A stretch of DNA of 64,000 nucleotides from Ziziphus jujuba (Eukaryota; Streptophyta; Magnoliopsida; Rosales; Rhamnaceae), in the NCBI RefSeq assembly GCF_031755915.1, contig NC_083382.1:27566001-27630000 (forward strand), read 5' to 3'. The notes under the pieces are model-generated. The model did no database searches and had not been told where the DNA came from. It saw only the letters and a program-made list of their open reading frames with translations. The translations under genes and the position numbers were made by a program. Below, in pieces: positions 24,455 to 38,780 of the stretch. Within the stretch, counting starts at the first letter, position 1, and each line of letters begins with the position of its first letter.

Positions 24455-27400
24455 CTACCTGAACCACCATCTCTGAACAGCAGAAAGAGGGGAATTTAAG
24501 AATGGAGCATAGCGGTTGATGAGCGGATTGACAGCCCTCCCTATCTTGCCCCACACGTTGTGGTGATATCCAGCAGTTACAGGGGCATGATACATGAGCT
24601 TCAGTAGCTGCAATAGTGACCCATAGGAAGGAAGATGTTAGCTTGTCACACTGTTTTCGTAATTAATTTCAAAAGAGATGGAAAAGCAATATGGTTTGAA
24701 CCAAAACAACAATAGTTCTATTTATACACAGCGAAAAAATCTACTAGGGCCTTTAAAGAAAGAATAAAGAGGTCACCACTTAAAAAGAAAGGTGTATAGT
24801 TTTCAGAAAATGGATCTCAACAATCAATGAGAAAAAATTATGTTGACGAACTAGCAAACTGTGTGAACAAGTGCATGATTCAACATAACATAGACAAGTT
24901 TGCTCCACTAAGCAAACCATTTTATATTTTGACAAGAGAAGAATTTCAGACCTGCCAATACATGAACGTTTGTATAATGTTGCGCTGCCACCTGCATAAA
25001 TAACATCATATTAGAAGTTGAATACTTAAGTGAACAAAATCATAGCAAAGTAAAGCAATAAAAGGTTTTATGCATAGAAAAAGATAAAGATTCCGAGAAC
25101 TGATAAGAACAAATTTAAGCGCAAAAAAAAAAAAAGAACTGACGAGAACAAAGAGATAATCAGGAGGAAGCCAAGTCCAATCTCAGTGTGGGATGTGAGT
25201 ATGCTGAGAGTAGTTGTATTCGACTCTACCCAAACACAAGGATCCTCCAAGTACTTCCTGTTCAACACCAAAGGACAAACAATGTTATCCTAAAAATAAA
25301 ATATCAAGCACCAAAAGATATTAACCCATGCTTCAGATAATAATTTAAGCAAAGGGGGGGGAATAGAGTTCTATAACTACTGTAGATAAAAGAGGCTGGA
25401 AAATCTATCACCACTCCACTCACCCAATCCCCATAACAAAAATTATAAATAAAATCTGCATCTAGAAATATCTTCTAATGTGAGACTCACCCACAAGTAA
25501 AACATCTAAAGAAATAAAGTACTCAAGAAGGTGGAAGATGGCCTATCTAACCAAAGTACAAAACTCAACATAAAGCATCCACATACATTAGATGCATTTG
25601 ATAGTTATCATTAAGCTAGACTGAACATCAAAATATAAGGATGTACATCACGTAAAATAATTCTAAAAGTTCCAAGAATCATCATGCCTCAGATATGCCC
25701 AAACAGTCAATTAGTAAAAGATAATTATGGTTTATCATATATGGGGGGAAAAAGGTTTACCAAGGAGAAGGCAGATATAAAATATGCATAAAATTGATGG
25801 AATCAAGTAAAATCAGAAACTAATTAAACAAAGGTTCATAAATTTCTACCTGTACAAGGAGGACCGATTGAAATTGCGTCTAAGGAACTTAGCAACTTGA
25901 TCAAGAGCTCGACATAAAACAGGAATCAAAGCAACTGCAATAAAGATCACATCATTACACTAGACACACTCAAAAGGAGCTCAACATAGGTGTAAAAAAA
26001 ACGCAACAGAACTTGAAGAACAAGACATGCTCACGTTTAAGGCAAAGATGTGAAGTGACAAAGGAAAGACAGTAAATGAAGTAGATAAAATCTTTGGTTG
26101 CAAGTATTGACTGAAAGTAGACTTGCAAAGCCTGTAAGTTCCAAGCCCTGGGTTTCTGAAACAATAAAAGAGAAGTTACAAATAGGGCAAAAAGATTTAG
26201 AGCAATTGAGAATTAAAAAGTTGGTCGACAAATAACTTACTCCATATAGTGAGTACAAGGAGTACAGAGAAGAACATGCAGTGCCCATAAAGGAAAGACG
26301 ATATGCCCTATGCGAAAGATGTCTAGGTACCAGTGGAAAAATAGCAAGCACAGCCACAACAAACACCTGAAGGAGAAAGCAAAGTAAATAGAATCAATAT
26401 GAACAGAAAATATTCTCTAAGGAAAAGAAAACACAGCAGATTAGAAAGGTGCTATACATGTGACACTTAATTTTCAAATAAAAATAGTATACTAAGCTTA
26501 TTTTTAACATACAAACAGTCACCTAAAACATAACTTATTTAAACGTTAACAAAACTTATGATAAGCAGTACAACCACATAATACCTTGCTTTCAAAGGAA
26601 AAATATCATTTCTTGCAAAAGTAATAAATAAGCAATAATTAAACAGAAAAAGTACATTTAACTGTCAAAAATTTCTCCCTGATTTTAGAATTTTCAGATT
26701 CCAGTAAGGTAAAAGTCTAACTGAATATAATAAGAGGATGAAAAGAAGGATGTCTTGCATAAGTAGATTCCTAAATGTGCACTTTTATGTAAACTTGTTT
26801 GTAAGTGTAAAAGCATGAATGGATAAATTTCATACCCAAGCATTGACAGAAAATTGAATGGTTTGTCGATCCCAACGAAGAGAAGTTGGGTTGGGACCAG
26901 CAGGTGCTGATGTACCAGAAGTTCTTGCAGCCGAGCCTGCATATATAAGTTTTAGCTTCGATCCAGCATAAGCAAGTGCAACAAAACAATCAGAATAATA
27001 ATTTCTAACAGGTGAAAGAAAACGGTTTTCTACCTGAGCTCTGTGAACGTGGTTGCTCATTTGTCAGTGGTGTTTGAGTCGAAGATGATGCTGGCCGTCT
27101 TGCTGGCTGAGAAGTACTGCCAGAAGACATTGGCTCTACGACAAGATCAGGATCCTGTAGTGGACATTCAGGTCTTAAGTAAATAAAGATGTAAAATTTA
27201 AGATAATGCTCAATTAAATGATAAAACAGATAAAGTGATTGGCCATGCTTCCATAGCTTCCAAAAATCATCAGTATCAACCAACAAAGCAATATATATAA
27301 TATGGAACCACAACCACCCTCCTTACTGCATAGCCATTCAACCAAGTACTTTGCCTTCTTTGGTGCATTCATGAAGGACCACAGCTTTTGTTTTTGAAGT

Positions 27401-28139
27401 TCATGAACAAGGGAAGTAATACAGACAAGCTTTGATGAAATATGTAAAGGGAACTAAACAAAAAATGATATAACCTATATTCACAAGTCTCAATACACCA
27501 CATAATCATCGACAGCAGTGCACGTGAAAGAAAATTAAGAAAAGAAGTATGCTAAACCCAATACTAACCCAATACTCTCCAAGAGTCAAAGCCCCACAAA
27601 CAAACAATATCAAACCCAAAAAACAAAAACGAAAAAAAAAAAAAAAATGCATATATATATATATATATATAATATTAATCATTCACTCCAGAATAAGAGC
27701 AAGAAATACGGACCACATAGAACGCAAATAATTCTAGGAGCTTTTCGGATCAAACACCACCCCAAAAAAAGGCAAAACCCCAGACAGCAGGAGAGCTAAG
27801 ATAATCCCAGATAAAAATTACACATCAAAATTTCCAATAAAATTCCACTGCTCATAGCAGCACATAGCAAATTATACTATTATCATGAACAAGAGAAGAA
27901 AGAAAAAGGAAACAAATAAACAACCCCAGACGAAGAATTCGAGAACAAAATGTCAAAATCAAAAAATTCCGATCTCAAACGACCTAATTAAGCATAAACC
28001 GATAGAACCCAGATAAAACCCATTCGTATGCGTGCGAATCTTAGGAAAGAAAGCAAATAATCAAGCAAGCAATATTTGGGTGTATTTGCATATATAAAAT
28101 TAATCAGATAGAATACACGTGGAAGTGAAGGATAATTGG

Positions 28140-28173
<34 letters not shown>

Positions 28174-28354
28174 GGACGATGTATTTCTGGTAAAACTTGC
28201 GCTTGAAGTGGTCAACAACGTCTGAGCGAGAGGACATACTGGGAGGGATGAGGATGTTGGCCCAGTAGTCCGCCCATCGTGAGTCGTTCTCGTAGTCGTA
28301 ATGCGCCGCCGCTATCCTCTTCACCTTCTGTGGGTCCTCTCTCTCTTCCCCCAT
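24455..28354 (-). CDS. TMEM33/Pom33-family membrane protein, 345 aa
   Basis: Nine exons: 28354-28178, 27154-27034, 26936-26836, 26366-26241, 26155-26035, 25934-25850, 25257-25144, 24991-24952, 24607-24455. All phases close. The N-terminus (MGEEREDPQKVKR, then a WADYW segment) and a Ser/Pro-rich linker (about residues 60-115) precede a hydrophobic core with membrane segments near VFVVAVLAIFPLVP, DFIYFIYCLSF and GLGFLLIISLF. The block from TTTLSILTSHTEIGLG through FMYWQLLKLMY aligns by eye with animal TMEM33. That family sits in the ER and nuclear envelope, shapes ER tubules and contacts nuclear pores in yeast (Pom33). It resembles Arabidopsis At3g02420, which carries a misleading reductase label in some databases. 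The length fits the plant family. Confidence 0.85.
28141..28170. repeat. GA microsatellite beside a splice donor
   Basis: About fifteen GA units lie in intron 1 of the TMEM33-like gene, six bases from the donor (GT at 28177-28176). On the transcript they read as a CU tract. Length variation here could affect splicing of intron 1. Confidence 0.9.
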
Positions 28355-30865
28355 TTTTTCTTTGTCTTTCTACAGAGATTACGACTTGTTGCTCCGAATA
28401 CCCAAACTCTCCCTTTTAACCCAACCCCCCCACTACTTCTTCACTCTCACTCTTTCTCTGTCTGTGAAAAAAGATGACGAAGACTCGGACGGAGACGAAA
28501 TGACCACGATTCTTCCTCGTGTTTTCTATACGGTGTCGTTTTCTAACTTTGGCATCGATTAATTTCTTCTTCTTATTTTTTATTTTTTATTTTTTTGTCT
28601 TTTTTGCTTTTTCCGTATGGCTTTAAATAGAGCGATTGGTTATTGGTTGGAGATGTTTGGCATTTTTTTTTTTTTAATAATTTGAAGCAATATTTGGACT
28701 TTTTTTTTTTTTTTTTTTTGAAACGAAGCAATATATGGACATTAACCTCAAAAAATTTTCTAATTAATTTAATTTTTAAGCATTTGGATTCCTACTCTTT
28801 CTTGTCATTTTTCAAAAAAAAACCTTTGCTAAAATAAGGATGATAAACCATAAAAACGATTTACTGTTATGAAATATGAGGATATACACATTACACATAA
28901 ATCAACATGGATAAATATTCACTAAGAGGTTCATCCCTAATCTTAAAAATTAGTATATATAAAGGGTCGGTCCGAATGTCTATAATTTTTTATCAAAAAA
29001 AATGTTGTTAATACTACATCATACAATTCTCTTATGTGCACAGTTTAAAAAATTAGAACTTTCATCAAAATTTTTATAAAATTTTTATTTTTTAAATATA
29101 TTAGAAGGAAATTTAATTCATAAATAGAAACAAATATAATTTTCATAATATTTATCGAAATTTTTGATATTTCTTCATAATTTTTATGGAAATTTTTATC
29201 ATAATATCCACATCAAATTCTTCATAATTTTATTAAAAAATCTATAATTCCTATGAAATATTCAGAAATTTGTATAAAAATTTTGAAAATATTTATGATT
29301 TTTTCGTTAAATTTTTTTATTTAATTTTTTTTAAATATTATTAACGTTTAGTAAAACTTTTTGCTAAATTAATATTATTAATAATTTTTTTCTACATTTT
29401 AATTGGCTTTTAATAATTAGGCAAATAAAAAAATCACATTCAATAAACAATGTCCAACATTATATTAGACAAGTTTATCTATCATATTTTTAGAGAAAAT
29501 TATTATCACAAGTTACAAATTTACTTACGTATTATTATTTTTTTACAATAATAAATATAATATTTGTATAAATAATAAATATAATATTTATATAAATATT
29601 ATAAAATAGATAAAAATTAGAACGTAGACAAAAATTGAAAGGTGTATAAAAAATATATTTTTGCAAAACAATATTTGAAATTTCAATGTCGATAGTACTT
29701 ATACATGCAAACTTAGCTCTTAAATATTTATATCAACTATATGAAAAATTATCAAGAAAAAATATCTTTTAATAATTATTTTTTATATTTTAAAATGAAA
29801 ATAAAGAAGATTCAAATAATTTTCAACAATCCAAAAGTGACATTTACAAAATATAATGTAATTATAATAATTGTTCTATATATCTTAATTAATAAATAAT
29901 CTGATTAAATAGATAAATTTTTTATATTTTTTATTAAAAATATTATATTTTAAACAATTAACAATTTATTATAAATTCACTGATTAAAAAAAATATAATA
30001 TTCATTCAATATTTTTTTATAATTTTAATAATTAATTTGATAATTAATTAATTAAATAACTTAATCCTAAAGTTCTAATAAAAATTTTTATTTTTTAAAA
30101 TAAATTTTTTAAAATCAATTTTTATAAATTTTTATTGATATCAAAATTTCTATCGACACTGAAATTTTAAATTTTAAAATATACACATATATAATAATAT
30201 ATGAAATCATACGGCTTACTCACTAGGTACATATAACAACATATATGAAATTCTGCAATTTACTCTCTATTTTCTCTATTTCTATATCTCTATATTTTGT
30301 CTATATTGCATTATTTTACAATATTTACTAAATTTTCATTGTTAAAAAATTATTTTTACATGTTAAAATATCCTTTTTTTCTATATTTTATTTCCGAAAT
30401 TGAAAATAACTTAATTATTACATTTTTTTTAAAATTTTTAAAACAAAAATAAATCTTCATTTTTGATAATACGATCCCATTCTACTTATTTATTATTATT
30501 ATTATTATTTGGTAATTCAAGTCCCAGCATGCATGCGGATTAAAAAGAAATTTTAATGAAAGCATCTCAGGAAAAGGATAAATCTCTATAAAATCAATAT
30601 ATATAAATAAATATAAAAAAAAATGCCGTATAAACGATTGTTAAATTACAAAGAATACAAATCAAGGCAGCCTTTCAACAAAATCATGTTAGGAAAGAAA
30701 TCAACCAAAAAAAAAAAAAAAAAAAGGGTGAAACAATTTGCATATAATTTACAAAAAATGAGGAACAAAGCCTGTATTCCAAGATCTCAATAAAGGGTAT
30801 TAAATTGTATTATTCAAATATAGCTAGAAGTTGGAAACCACTTTTTGTTTTGCAAGGTTTAGCCT
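28355..30865. other. AT-rich intergenic DNA with a dispersed repeat family
   Basis: 28355-28620 is the promoter and leader side of the TMEM33-like gene. From about 28850 to 30500 the DNA is extremely AT-rich. Stretches near 29050-29100 and 30070-30185 share a TTTTTATTTTTTAAA-AAATTTTTAT pattern with an inverted copy near 37870-38000. No genes are supported. About 30600-30865 is likely 3' UTR of the PERK gene. Confidence 0.6.
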
Positions 30866-33800
30866 TCAACTTTGTTTCTCAGTAGTTGTTCCATATCCCA
30901 GATCTATTATGTTTATAACTGTACTCTTGTTTCCTTGCTCTCTACTCGTCCTGTTACTCTGGGTTTGGTCACTGTGTTCTCTACTCCTCCAGCTACTATG
31001 GCTTTGGTTGAAGTATTCTGTACTGTAATCTTGGCTGCCAAATGCCATCCTTTGAAACATTCTGATTTGTGCTGATTGTTGTGCTGAATCAAAAACTTCA
31101 CTTTGACCGGGTTTCATTCCGTTGCTGAGGTCTGAGATATCATCCAAGGAATCTAAAGCTCTCACCACCTGAGAATGGAATGCGAAAATAGAGGGAAGTA
31201 AAATGTCAATTCTCGCTATAATACAAAGAAAACGTGGGAAAATCATTCACCATTTGAGTATGAAGTACCTGTCCCATCCTTGGCCTCTTCACAGCGGAAT
31301 GACGCACACAAGCTGCAGCTGCCTCAATCATTCGAAACATTTCGTTTTCAAGATAATTCTTTTCCAGTCTAGGATCTGCCAACTCTTCAAAATCCCCATT
31401 ATCAAGCGCCTGTGCAAGCAATGGTCGAGCCTGCAAAAAGACGTTCTAAATAAGAATTGAACTTGTATAGCTTGATCCACCTTCATTGGCATTGCAACCT
31501 TCTCCAATCTTTTTGATTTGGGATGTATTTTGAACTTGAAAACACAGCAAAATAACATTCATTAATGCTGACATATTTTGATTTTCAGTCACTTTCATAA
31601 TCTAAGATCATGAAACCTTTCTAGACTTAAGAATTTCAAAATTATGATGGGCTTTAGGTCTCATGTAGTTGAAATTAGGATAGAATTAACAATTTAAAGC
31701 AAAATTTGAAACTTTCAGAAAATAAAGAGACATTTTTTACCCTAGTGATTGTACCAAAAATATGCACAAAAACTTACCCATTCCACTAGGCTCTCATCAC
31801 CTACTGGTTGAGAGGCATCCACAGGCTTACGACCTGTAATTAGCTCCAAAAGCACAACCCCAAAAGAATAAACATCAGACTTTTCAGTCAACTTGCCACT
31901 AGTTGCATACTCTGGAGCCATGTATCTGAAAAATCACATAATTCCATCCATCAAAAAAATATAAATATATACTAGAAAGAAAATGTGGCCATGGCTTAAA
32001 GTAGCATTACATCATTTTCTTTTTCTCTTTATAATAATTTTTATAAGAACTTCATAACTGCAGAGACGACAAGGAATTCAGTTTACACATGGAAGTCGAC
32101 ACTTGATTTGCGTTGTTCCCCACTTTATATTATAAACCATTACGAAAATAGAGATACCTACCCAAAGGTACCCATCACACGTGTGGTCACATGTGTATTC
32201 GAATCCAATGCTAACTTTGCAAGCCCAAAATCTGAAACCTGTCAGAGACAAAGATGATTCTTAAAAAAACCAAAAAAAAAAAATTATATATTAAAAACAA
32301 ATTAATCAAAGACGGTAAAAGTATGCCACAGTCAGAATGGGTAATATTATAGGATTTTTATGTTATTCCAATAAAATTAAACAGCAAAAAGGACACTTAA
32401 TCAACAAAATGTAAATAACTTCAATGTTCCAAACATGCTGCCAAAGCACACTGACTTTAGCTGGTGCACTGGTTGTCTTGTAACCAGTTTAAAAGCTAAT
32501 TATTTTCCTCAAGAAAACCTAAAGTTTCAGAAACAGGCATACCCGTGCATCGAAGTTGTTCTCCAAAAGAATGTTTGATGACTTTATATCCCTATGTATA
32601 ATGCGAGGATGGCCTGACAAACAAATTAAAATAAGATATTAAGAGAGAGCAAGAGTGACACAACATGTTTATAAACAGATAAAATCAATGCCTGAAGAAT
32701 ATACGTGAGATTAAAAATATTATATCAGTAATGAAATTAACTTCTCTATTTATAATTATTCAAGAAACAGTCATGATTCAAGTTTCTGACCGTAACTTCA
32801 GCAAGAAAGTGGCTAATCTAAGTAGAATTTAATTTGTAAAAGATGTCAGAAGAATATAAGAAGAAAATTACAATCTTCATGTAAGTAAGCTATTCCACGA
32901 GCTGCACCAGCAGCAACCTTGACTCTGGTTGCCCAATCCATTACAGGTCTTCCTTCGCCTACAAAATTTTTCAAATAATATGAAAAGTTAGGCATGATTG
33001 ACTGAAAGCATAGAAAACTCAGCACCTTAAGGAGCATCAACAAGTTTATTGACAAATAACTTACTGTAAGATATATACCTCTTAATAGATTGCTAGTCTT
33101 AAATTGATCAAGGTTGGTCATTTTGGATTAAACAGGCATAAGGATAATATGAGAACTACTTTGATTCCCAATTACCATTTTCATGTCATATGCATAAAGT
33201 AGAAGAATGGCAGTCAAACTCATGAATTCATGAATTTTCAGCCTCTTAAGCTAAGAAGTATGGCTCACCATGAAGATGGTAATGAAGGGTATTGTTTGGA
33301 ACATAGTCATAAACGAGCAGCCTTTGATGCTCAGATATACAATAACCCACGAGGGAAACCAAATGGCGATGGTGTACCCTGCTAATAATTTCAACTTCTG
33401 CTCTGAACTCACGTTCTCCCTGTCCACCACCAATTTTTAGCTGTTTAACAGCAACTTCTCTTCCATCTGCAAGAATACCTTTATATACACAACCAAATCC
33501 ACCTTCACCCAAAAGATTCAATGTTGAGAACCCATCTGTAGCCTGGAGTAGATCTTCATATGTGAACCATGCCTTTGAATTGTTTACACCTCCTGGCTCA
33601 GATGGAGAATACATAAAATCGCTACCAGATCCACTTGCTACACGGGGAGCTGGAGAATGCGGCCTCAGAAATAATGACTCTGGTGAGAATACAAATTGTT
33701 AGTATAGTTTTAAAGGCCTAATCAGGACAGTAGCTGCAACTGCTAGCTCACTTAACAAGCCTCAATCAAATTGTTTAATGCAACATTCCAAGTCATTCAA

Positions 33801-35237
33801 TAAGTATAAAAATTAATATTTTATATCTTGAACATAGCATAGTCAAAGTAACACCAATTTCCAATACACATAAAAGCAGGGCGTATTGAAAAATAAACAT
33901 GGCAATTGAAACATACTGTAGGCCAAAGATTACCATATCCCCAATTCCACGAAAAGTATTCTTCATCTTCTGACCACAATCCCCTCACAGAGAATATAAT
34001 TTAATATGCAAATCTAGAATCTCTAAAACCACAAGTCCAATTTAAACAGAAAGAATTCTTTCAAGTTCACGACTCTGTAATTTATGTATCTCAATAGGAT
34101 TTCTTTAACATTATAAAATTACCTCATAAAGTTGAGTATGTTCGATGCATTACCTGAATTTTGGGAGGATGCAAATGGAGAGGGCATGCCAAAGCCATTA
34201 GCTTTATTTCTCTTTTTCTTCTGTTTCTGTACAAACCACACAGCCATCAGAAGAAGACTGAGCACTACAAACCCAACTGCAATACCAATTGCAACAGCTC
34301 CTCCAGTGTTTAATCCTCCAGAACCTTTAGATGAAGAATTTGCTGTCATATTGGTATTGGTAGTTGATTTAGCAGTAGGCTTCTGTGTTGGGATGGTTGG
34401 GAAGGGTGAAGGAATGGGATTTGAAGAATTACCAGGTGGAGCAGGGGGCGATGAAAGAGGAGGTGGTAAAGAGGATGAGGGGTCTGAAGGAGGAGGTGAT
34501 GGCAATGTGGATCCTGGGGGAACAGTATCAGCTGGGGGAGGAGCGGATTGAGAAACAGTTGGAGGAGGTGGAAGAACAGGAGCAGGAGGAGACTTATCCG
34601 GCGCCACAATTTTTGGTGGAGGAGGAGAATTTGAAGAAGGAGGTGTTGGAACTTTGGCTGGAGGAGGTGGGGAAGGTGAAACAGTTTCAGGAGGAGGTGG
34701 GGTTACTGCTGGAGGTGTTGGAGAGGCTTTGGGAGTAGGAGAATCTCTTGATGGAGGAGGTGGGGACAAATCCGGAGTGGGTGGAGTAGCCGCAGCTGGA
34801 GCTGGAGGAGGACTGGCAGGAGGCGATGGCGGTGGGGCTGCATCAGGAGGCGCTGGTGGTGGTGGTGACGAAGTAGGAGGAGATGGGGGAGGTGCAGAAG
34901 CAGGAGTTGATGGGGGTGGTGCTGATGCAGGTGGTGATGGTGGCGGAGATGCAGGAGGAGATGGCGGTGGCGAAGTTGGTGGCTCCGATGATTGCGGCGG
35001 GGATGGAGGGGGAGAGGCAGGCAATGTTGGAGGAGAAGGAGACTGTGGCGGTGGGGTTGAAGCAACTGGGGGATCAGAAGTTTGAGTGGGCTGAGAAGTT
35101 GAAGGAGGGGGTGAAGTGCTTGAAGGATTTGATGGAGGAGGAGGAGAAGAAGAAGGTGGGGATGGAGGTGAGGATGCAGTGGAAGTTGGTGGAACTGCAG
35201 AAGGGGAAGAGTTTGGAGAAGGTGATGTTGAAGCCAT
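30866..35237 (-). CDS. PERK: Proline-rich receptor-like protein kinase (PERK), 780 aa
   Basis: Eight exons: 35237-34154, 33679-33269, 32958-32872, 32613-32543, 32238-32162, 31925-31778, 31430-31269, 31168-30866. Residues 1 to about 290 are Pro/Ser-rich with many SPPPP and PPSPP runs, as in extensins and wall-anchored ectodomains. There is no N-terminal signal peptide, which is normal for PERKs. A membrane span covers about 310-333, followed by a KQKKKR stop-transfer. The kinase has a Gly loop GEGGFG (419-424), the ATP Lys in AVKQLK (440), HRD at 534-536, DFG at 554-556 and an intact APE, so it should be active. The sequence around [17 protein letters not shown] and [19 protein letters not shown] places it with the PERK8-PERK13 group. 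PERKs link cell-wall sensing to growth, for example in root hairs and pollen; the specific role here is unknown. Confidence 0.95.
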
Positions 35238-36025
35238 CTCCCTTGGTAGTCTTCCAGCTGAAACTAAATGTGCTACTATACTTCCATTGTCAAATTTCCC
35301 GAATCACCGACGAGCAAATTTCCAATTATCACGGAAAAGTGAAAACCATGCAACAGTTCATAATTCCACCCCCAATACGCAATTCCGTAATTGTTTCGTG
35401 GACCCAAATCAAAATGCAAATGTTCAAATTCCCTATGAATTGACGGCTAGTGTCTATTGGCTACTTTATTAGTCCTATCCAAACACTTTACAAGTCTTCA
35501 AACGAACCCAAGTTCAAGGCAAATTGAATAAAACCAAGTTCAGAAGACACTTCTGGGAGCAAGATTTCACCAAAAAGATCAAAACTTAAACCAGATCTAC
35601 CAAGCCAAAATGTGCAAAACTATCACCTAGATCACCCCAAATCGACAATCAAAGCCTCAAACTAAAAATGTACAAATGTGGCAGACCCAGATCACCAAAA
35701 TGTGCAAAAAAAAGATAATACCCAGATGCTAAAAACTCAAAGATAAATTGTTATTATCTAACCGGGTCTCGGAGGCTTCTTGGCAGGCAGACTGCGTCGT
35801 ACTACAACACGTCGGAGTTCCAGAGTGTTTCCCGAGAAAGCTTCTTCGCAGAAAATGGTTAAAGGGGGTACCCACCACCACAATATGTGCAAAGGGAACG
35901 TGGGGGCGACTTCAGAATAGACTCGCTCACTCTCCCCACATGCACAGGCCACGGAAAAACCAAAAAGCAGGAAAAAGATTGCAAAATTTACTCACAAAGC
36001 ATGGTCAATCATTTTGGTTTAAGTG
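35238..36025 (-). promoter_or_regulatory. Leader and promoter region of the PERK gene
   Basis: A GC-richer stretch at about 35755-35970 interrupts AT-rich flanks, as a transcribed leader exon would. The AT-rich part 35260-35740 between it and the ATG could be a 5' UTR intron, which PERK and other wall-kinase genes often have. A diverged copy of 35240-35850 appears at 52215-52765. Confidence 0.4.
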
Positions 36026-38633
36026 AAACCATTTTAGCTTAGCTGTTTTTTTCTACTCAAAAACCTTTTCTTTTTCTTTTTCAATGACCCACAAAAAGAA
36101 AATTATAAAAAAAAGACAGGCAAATATCAGGTAATTACTTTTTACATTATCACCGTTTCCTCACATCTAATGGAATTCGTATGCATTTAGGAAACGACAA
36201 TTAAGGGAAAAAACAAAATATAGGAAATGATAAACAGAGAAATAAAACGGGCTAGCTGGTGATTAACAGTAACCACAAAAAATAAATAAATAAATAAATA
36301 CTTTATATTATATGAAAGGGAAATTAGAGTCAAAGAATGCCGCGTTGGAGAACGATTTCCCAAGAGTCAGCGCTCAAAATTATGAAAGAGAAGAGAATAA
36401 TAAAATAATAAACGATTTTATTGAAATTTTGTGAATTATAATAATGAAGAAGATCTTATATTCTCACTGTCACACACATTCACCAGCTGCCTATTTGGTT
36501 TGAATGTGCGTGTATTGAATGAGCAGCAATAATTTATTCTATAAATTTTTTTAAAAAAAACAATAAATAATTGTTGCAATTATTATATATTCTATGGTGA
36601 TCATGGGGTGCTTGTCTTTTTGGTGTTCTTTCTTTTTCTTGTTCAACACAGTCTATATATATATATATATATATTATTTGTACTATTTATTATAATTTTA
36701 TAATTGGAAAAAAACCATCACAGACTCTTGGATGCAAAGGCTTGGAGGTTGGTTGAACTAATGATGGAAGAAGGAGAAGAAGATGGTGTTCTCCTAGCGA
36801 CAAGCTAACGGAAATGTTGTTGCTTTATTTCTCCTCTTACTTTTTTCATTGTACAACTAGATCCAACTTCCTTTTATGATATAAAATTTTCTCTTTTATA
36901 GTTTCTTTTTCACTTAAATTTTTTTTTTTTTTTTAAATCTATAAGCTTTGGGCCAAAAGAAAAAAATAATAATAAAGAAAACTATAACCTTCAATATTAA
37001 ACATGATTTTTAGTTAAATAATGAAATTTAAACATGCCCTTTTGCAATGAATCCTCACGTACATAAAAAAATATATGTTTATGTTTTTCATGGATGTTTG
37101 GCAAGTCAAAAAAAAAAAAAAAAGCTATAATATATATGCAACAACAATAAAAAATAAAATAAAATACAGTACATGTAAATGGACATGATAAGGGAAAGTA
37201 ATAAATCCACCAAAAAAAACAAGGGAAAGTAATAAAATTTGGAACGCAGAAAGACTCGTTTGTGAATAAGGGCTTGGCATTCACCCAAAAAAAAAAATAA
37301 AAAAGAATAAGGCACTTGCCAATTACCAGAAAGTACGTTTTGTTTTTATATTTTGGCCAAGGCAATGTGCACAGAGATTATAAAATTTTTTGAAGGTATA
37401 AAATGGTTCTCTTGAAGACGCTTATCTCATTCTTGGAGAAAATTTCCAGTACTTAACCATCTCTAATACAGGAATTCACTTTTATATTAGAGGGGAGAAC
37501 ATGCTTTGAAAGTATTGTAATTTTTGTTTTTAATACCATTAGAGCATCTTGAATAATAAATTTGGATTATTGTTTATAGGGTATTTGAAAGTGTTTTTCA
37601 AAATAAAATAAATACTACAAAGATAGAAAAAACACTCTGTTACATATTTGGTAAAATATTAAGAAGTGCTTATTAAATATAAAATAATAATAATAATAAT
37701 AATAATAAGTATTTTAGATGTTTCTAAGAAAAATAACAAATTTAATATTTCTCTAAATAAATTCTTTCAAATTCAAAAAATTCAAAATTAATGCATTAAT
37801 TAAAATTTTAAAAATACCAAATATAGATTTAAAAGTGCTTTTTATTTTGTATTAAAGTTTAATAAATCGGTATCAATGGAAATATTAAAAATTCAAAATA
37901 TAAAAATTTCTATGAAAATATTGATTATCGATAAAAATTTATAAAAAATGATAAAAATTTATTTTAAAAAATAAAAAATTTTATTGAAATTTTAGAATTA
38001 GCTTATTTAATATATCAATTCTCAAATTGATTATAAAACTTACTAAAATATTAAATAAATGTTCTATTTTTCCTTAGTCAATTGATTTATAATAAGTATT
38101 AATTATCATAGATAAATTATTAATAATAAAAATATGTCAAAAATACATATTTGATAAAATTGGATGGTTGAAAATTATCGGTGTCTTCCTTATTTTGATT
38201 TTGAGATATGAAATATGATAAGTGATTATGAAAAGATGTATCTCCCTGATAATTTTACATATAATTATAAATATGTCAACCATATGGATCTTGCATTATT
38301 GGTTGACTATATGCATAACTACTATTTTTTTAAGGTTGAGTTTGAGATGGTATCCATAAGTTGCTACTTGATGATATTTCATAAATATCCATTAAAAAAA
38401 AGATTATGAAAATGACTTCAAACCCTCATTAACTCAAAATTCATAGAAATCGAATATTTTTCTTATTATGACATTTCCATTATAGATTTCTTTTTATGTA
38501 TATATTCTTTTCTAACAACACCAATTCCTTGACCAGCATCTCTACTTCCATAATTTTCATCTTATGTTGCATGTATGTAATATTGTTCATCAGTAAATAG
38601 GATTGATCCAACTTCTCAACTTGATAATTCCTT

Positions 38634-38780
38634 TTAGTCACTACCTTTTATAACTTCTAATTTAAATAATTTATTAAAGTTATTTTCATTACCACTTAAG
38701 TTAGACTGACTACTAAGAGTCTTAAATTGTAAATGTGTACCACCTGATGGAGCTGAAGCACTAGTAGTTCTAGTTAGCTT
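38634..38780 (-). pseudogene. Coding-like relic, possibly of a transposon gene
   Basis: The minus strand is open for 48 codons reading KLTRTTSASAPSGG at the start and ending VIKGSD before a TAA. Its Ser/Thr/Asn-rich composition resembles linker sequence of plant transposase-like zinc-finger proteins more than random AT-rich DNA. Stops follow on both sides and no core domain is recognisable. It could be chance. Confidence 0.2.

Noticed and set aside
34132..35443. Long Gly- and Glu-rich open frames on the plus strand and His/Leu-rich frames on the minus strand inside PERK exon 1
   Set aside because: They are shadows of the repetitive Pro/Ser codons of the PERK ectodomain; the real frame has continuous homology with the kinase exons.
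37106..37365. Hydrophobic Phe-rich minus-strand frames
   Set aside because: They derive from A-rich and (TA)-rich low-complexity DNA, with no splice support.
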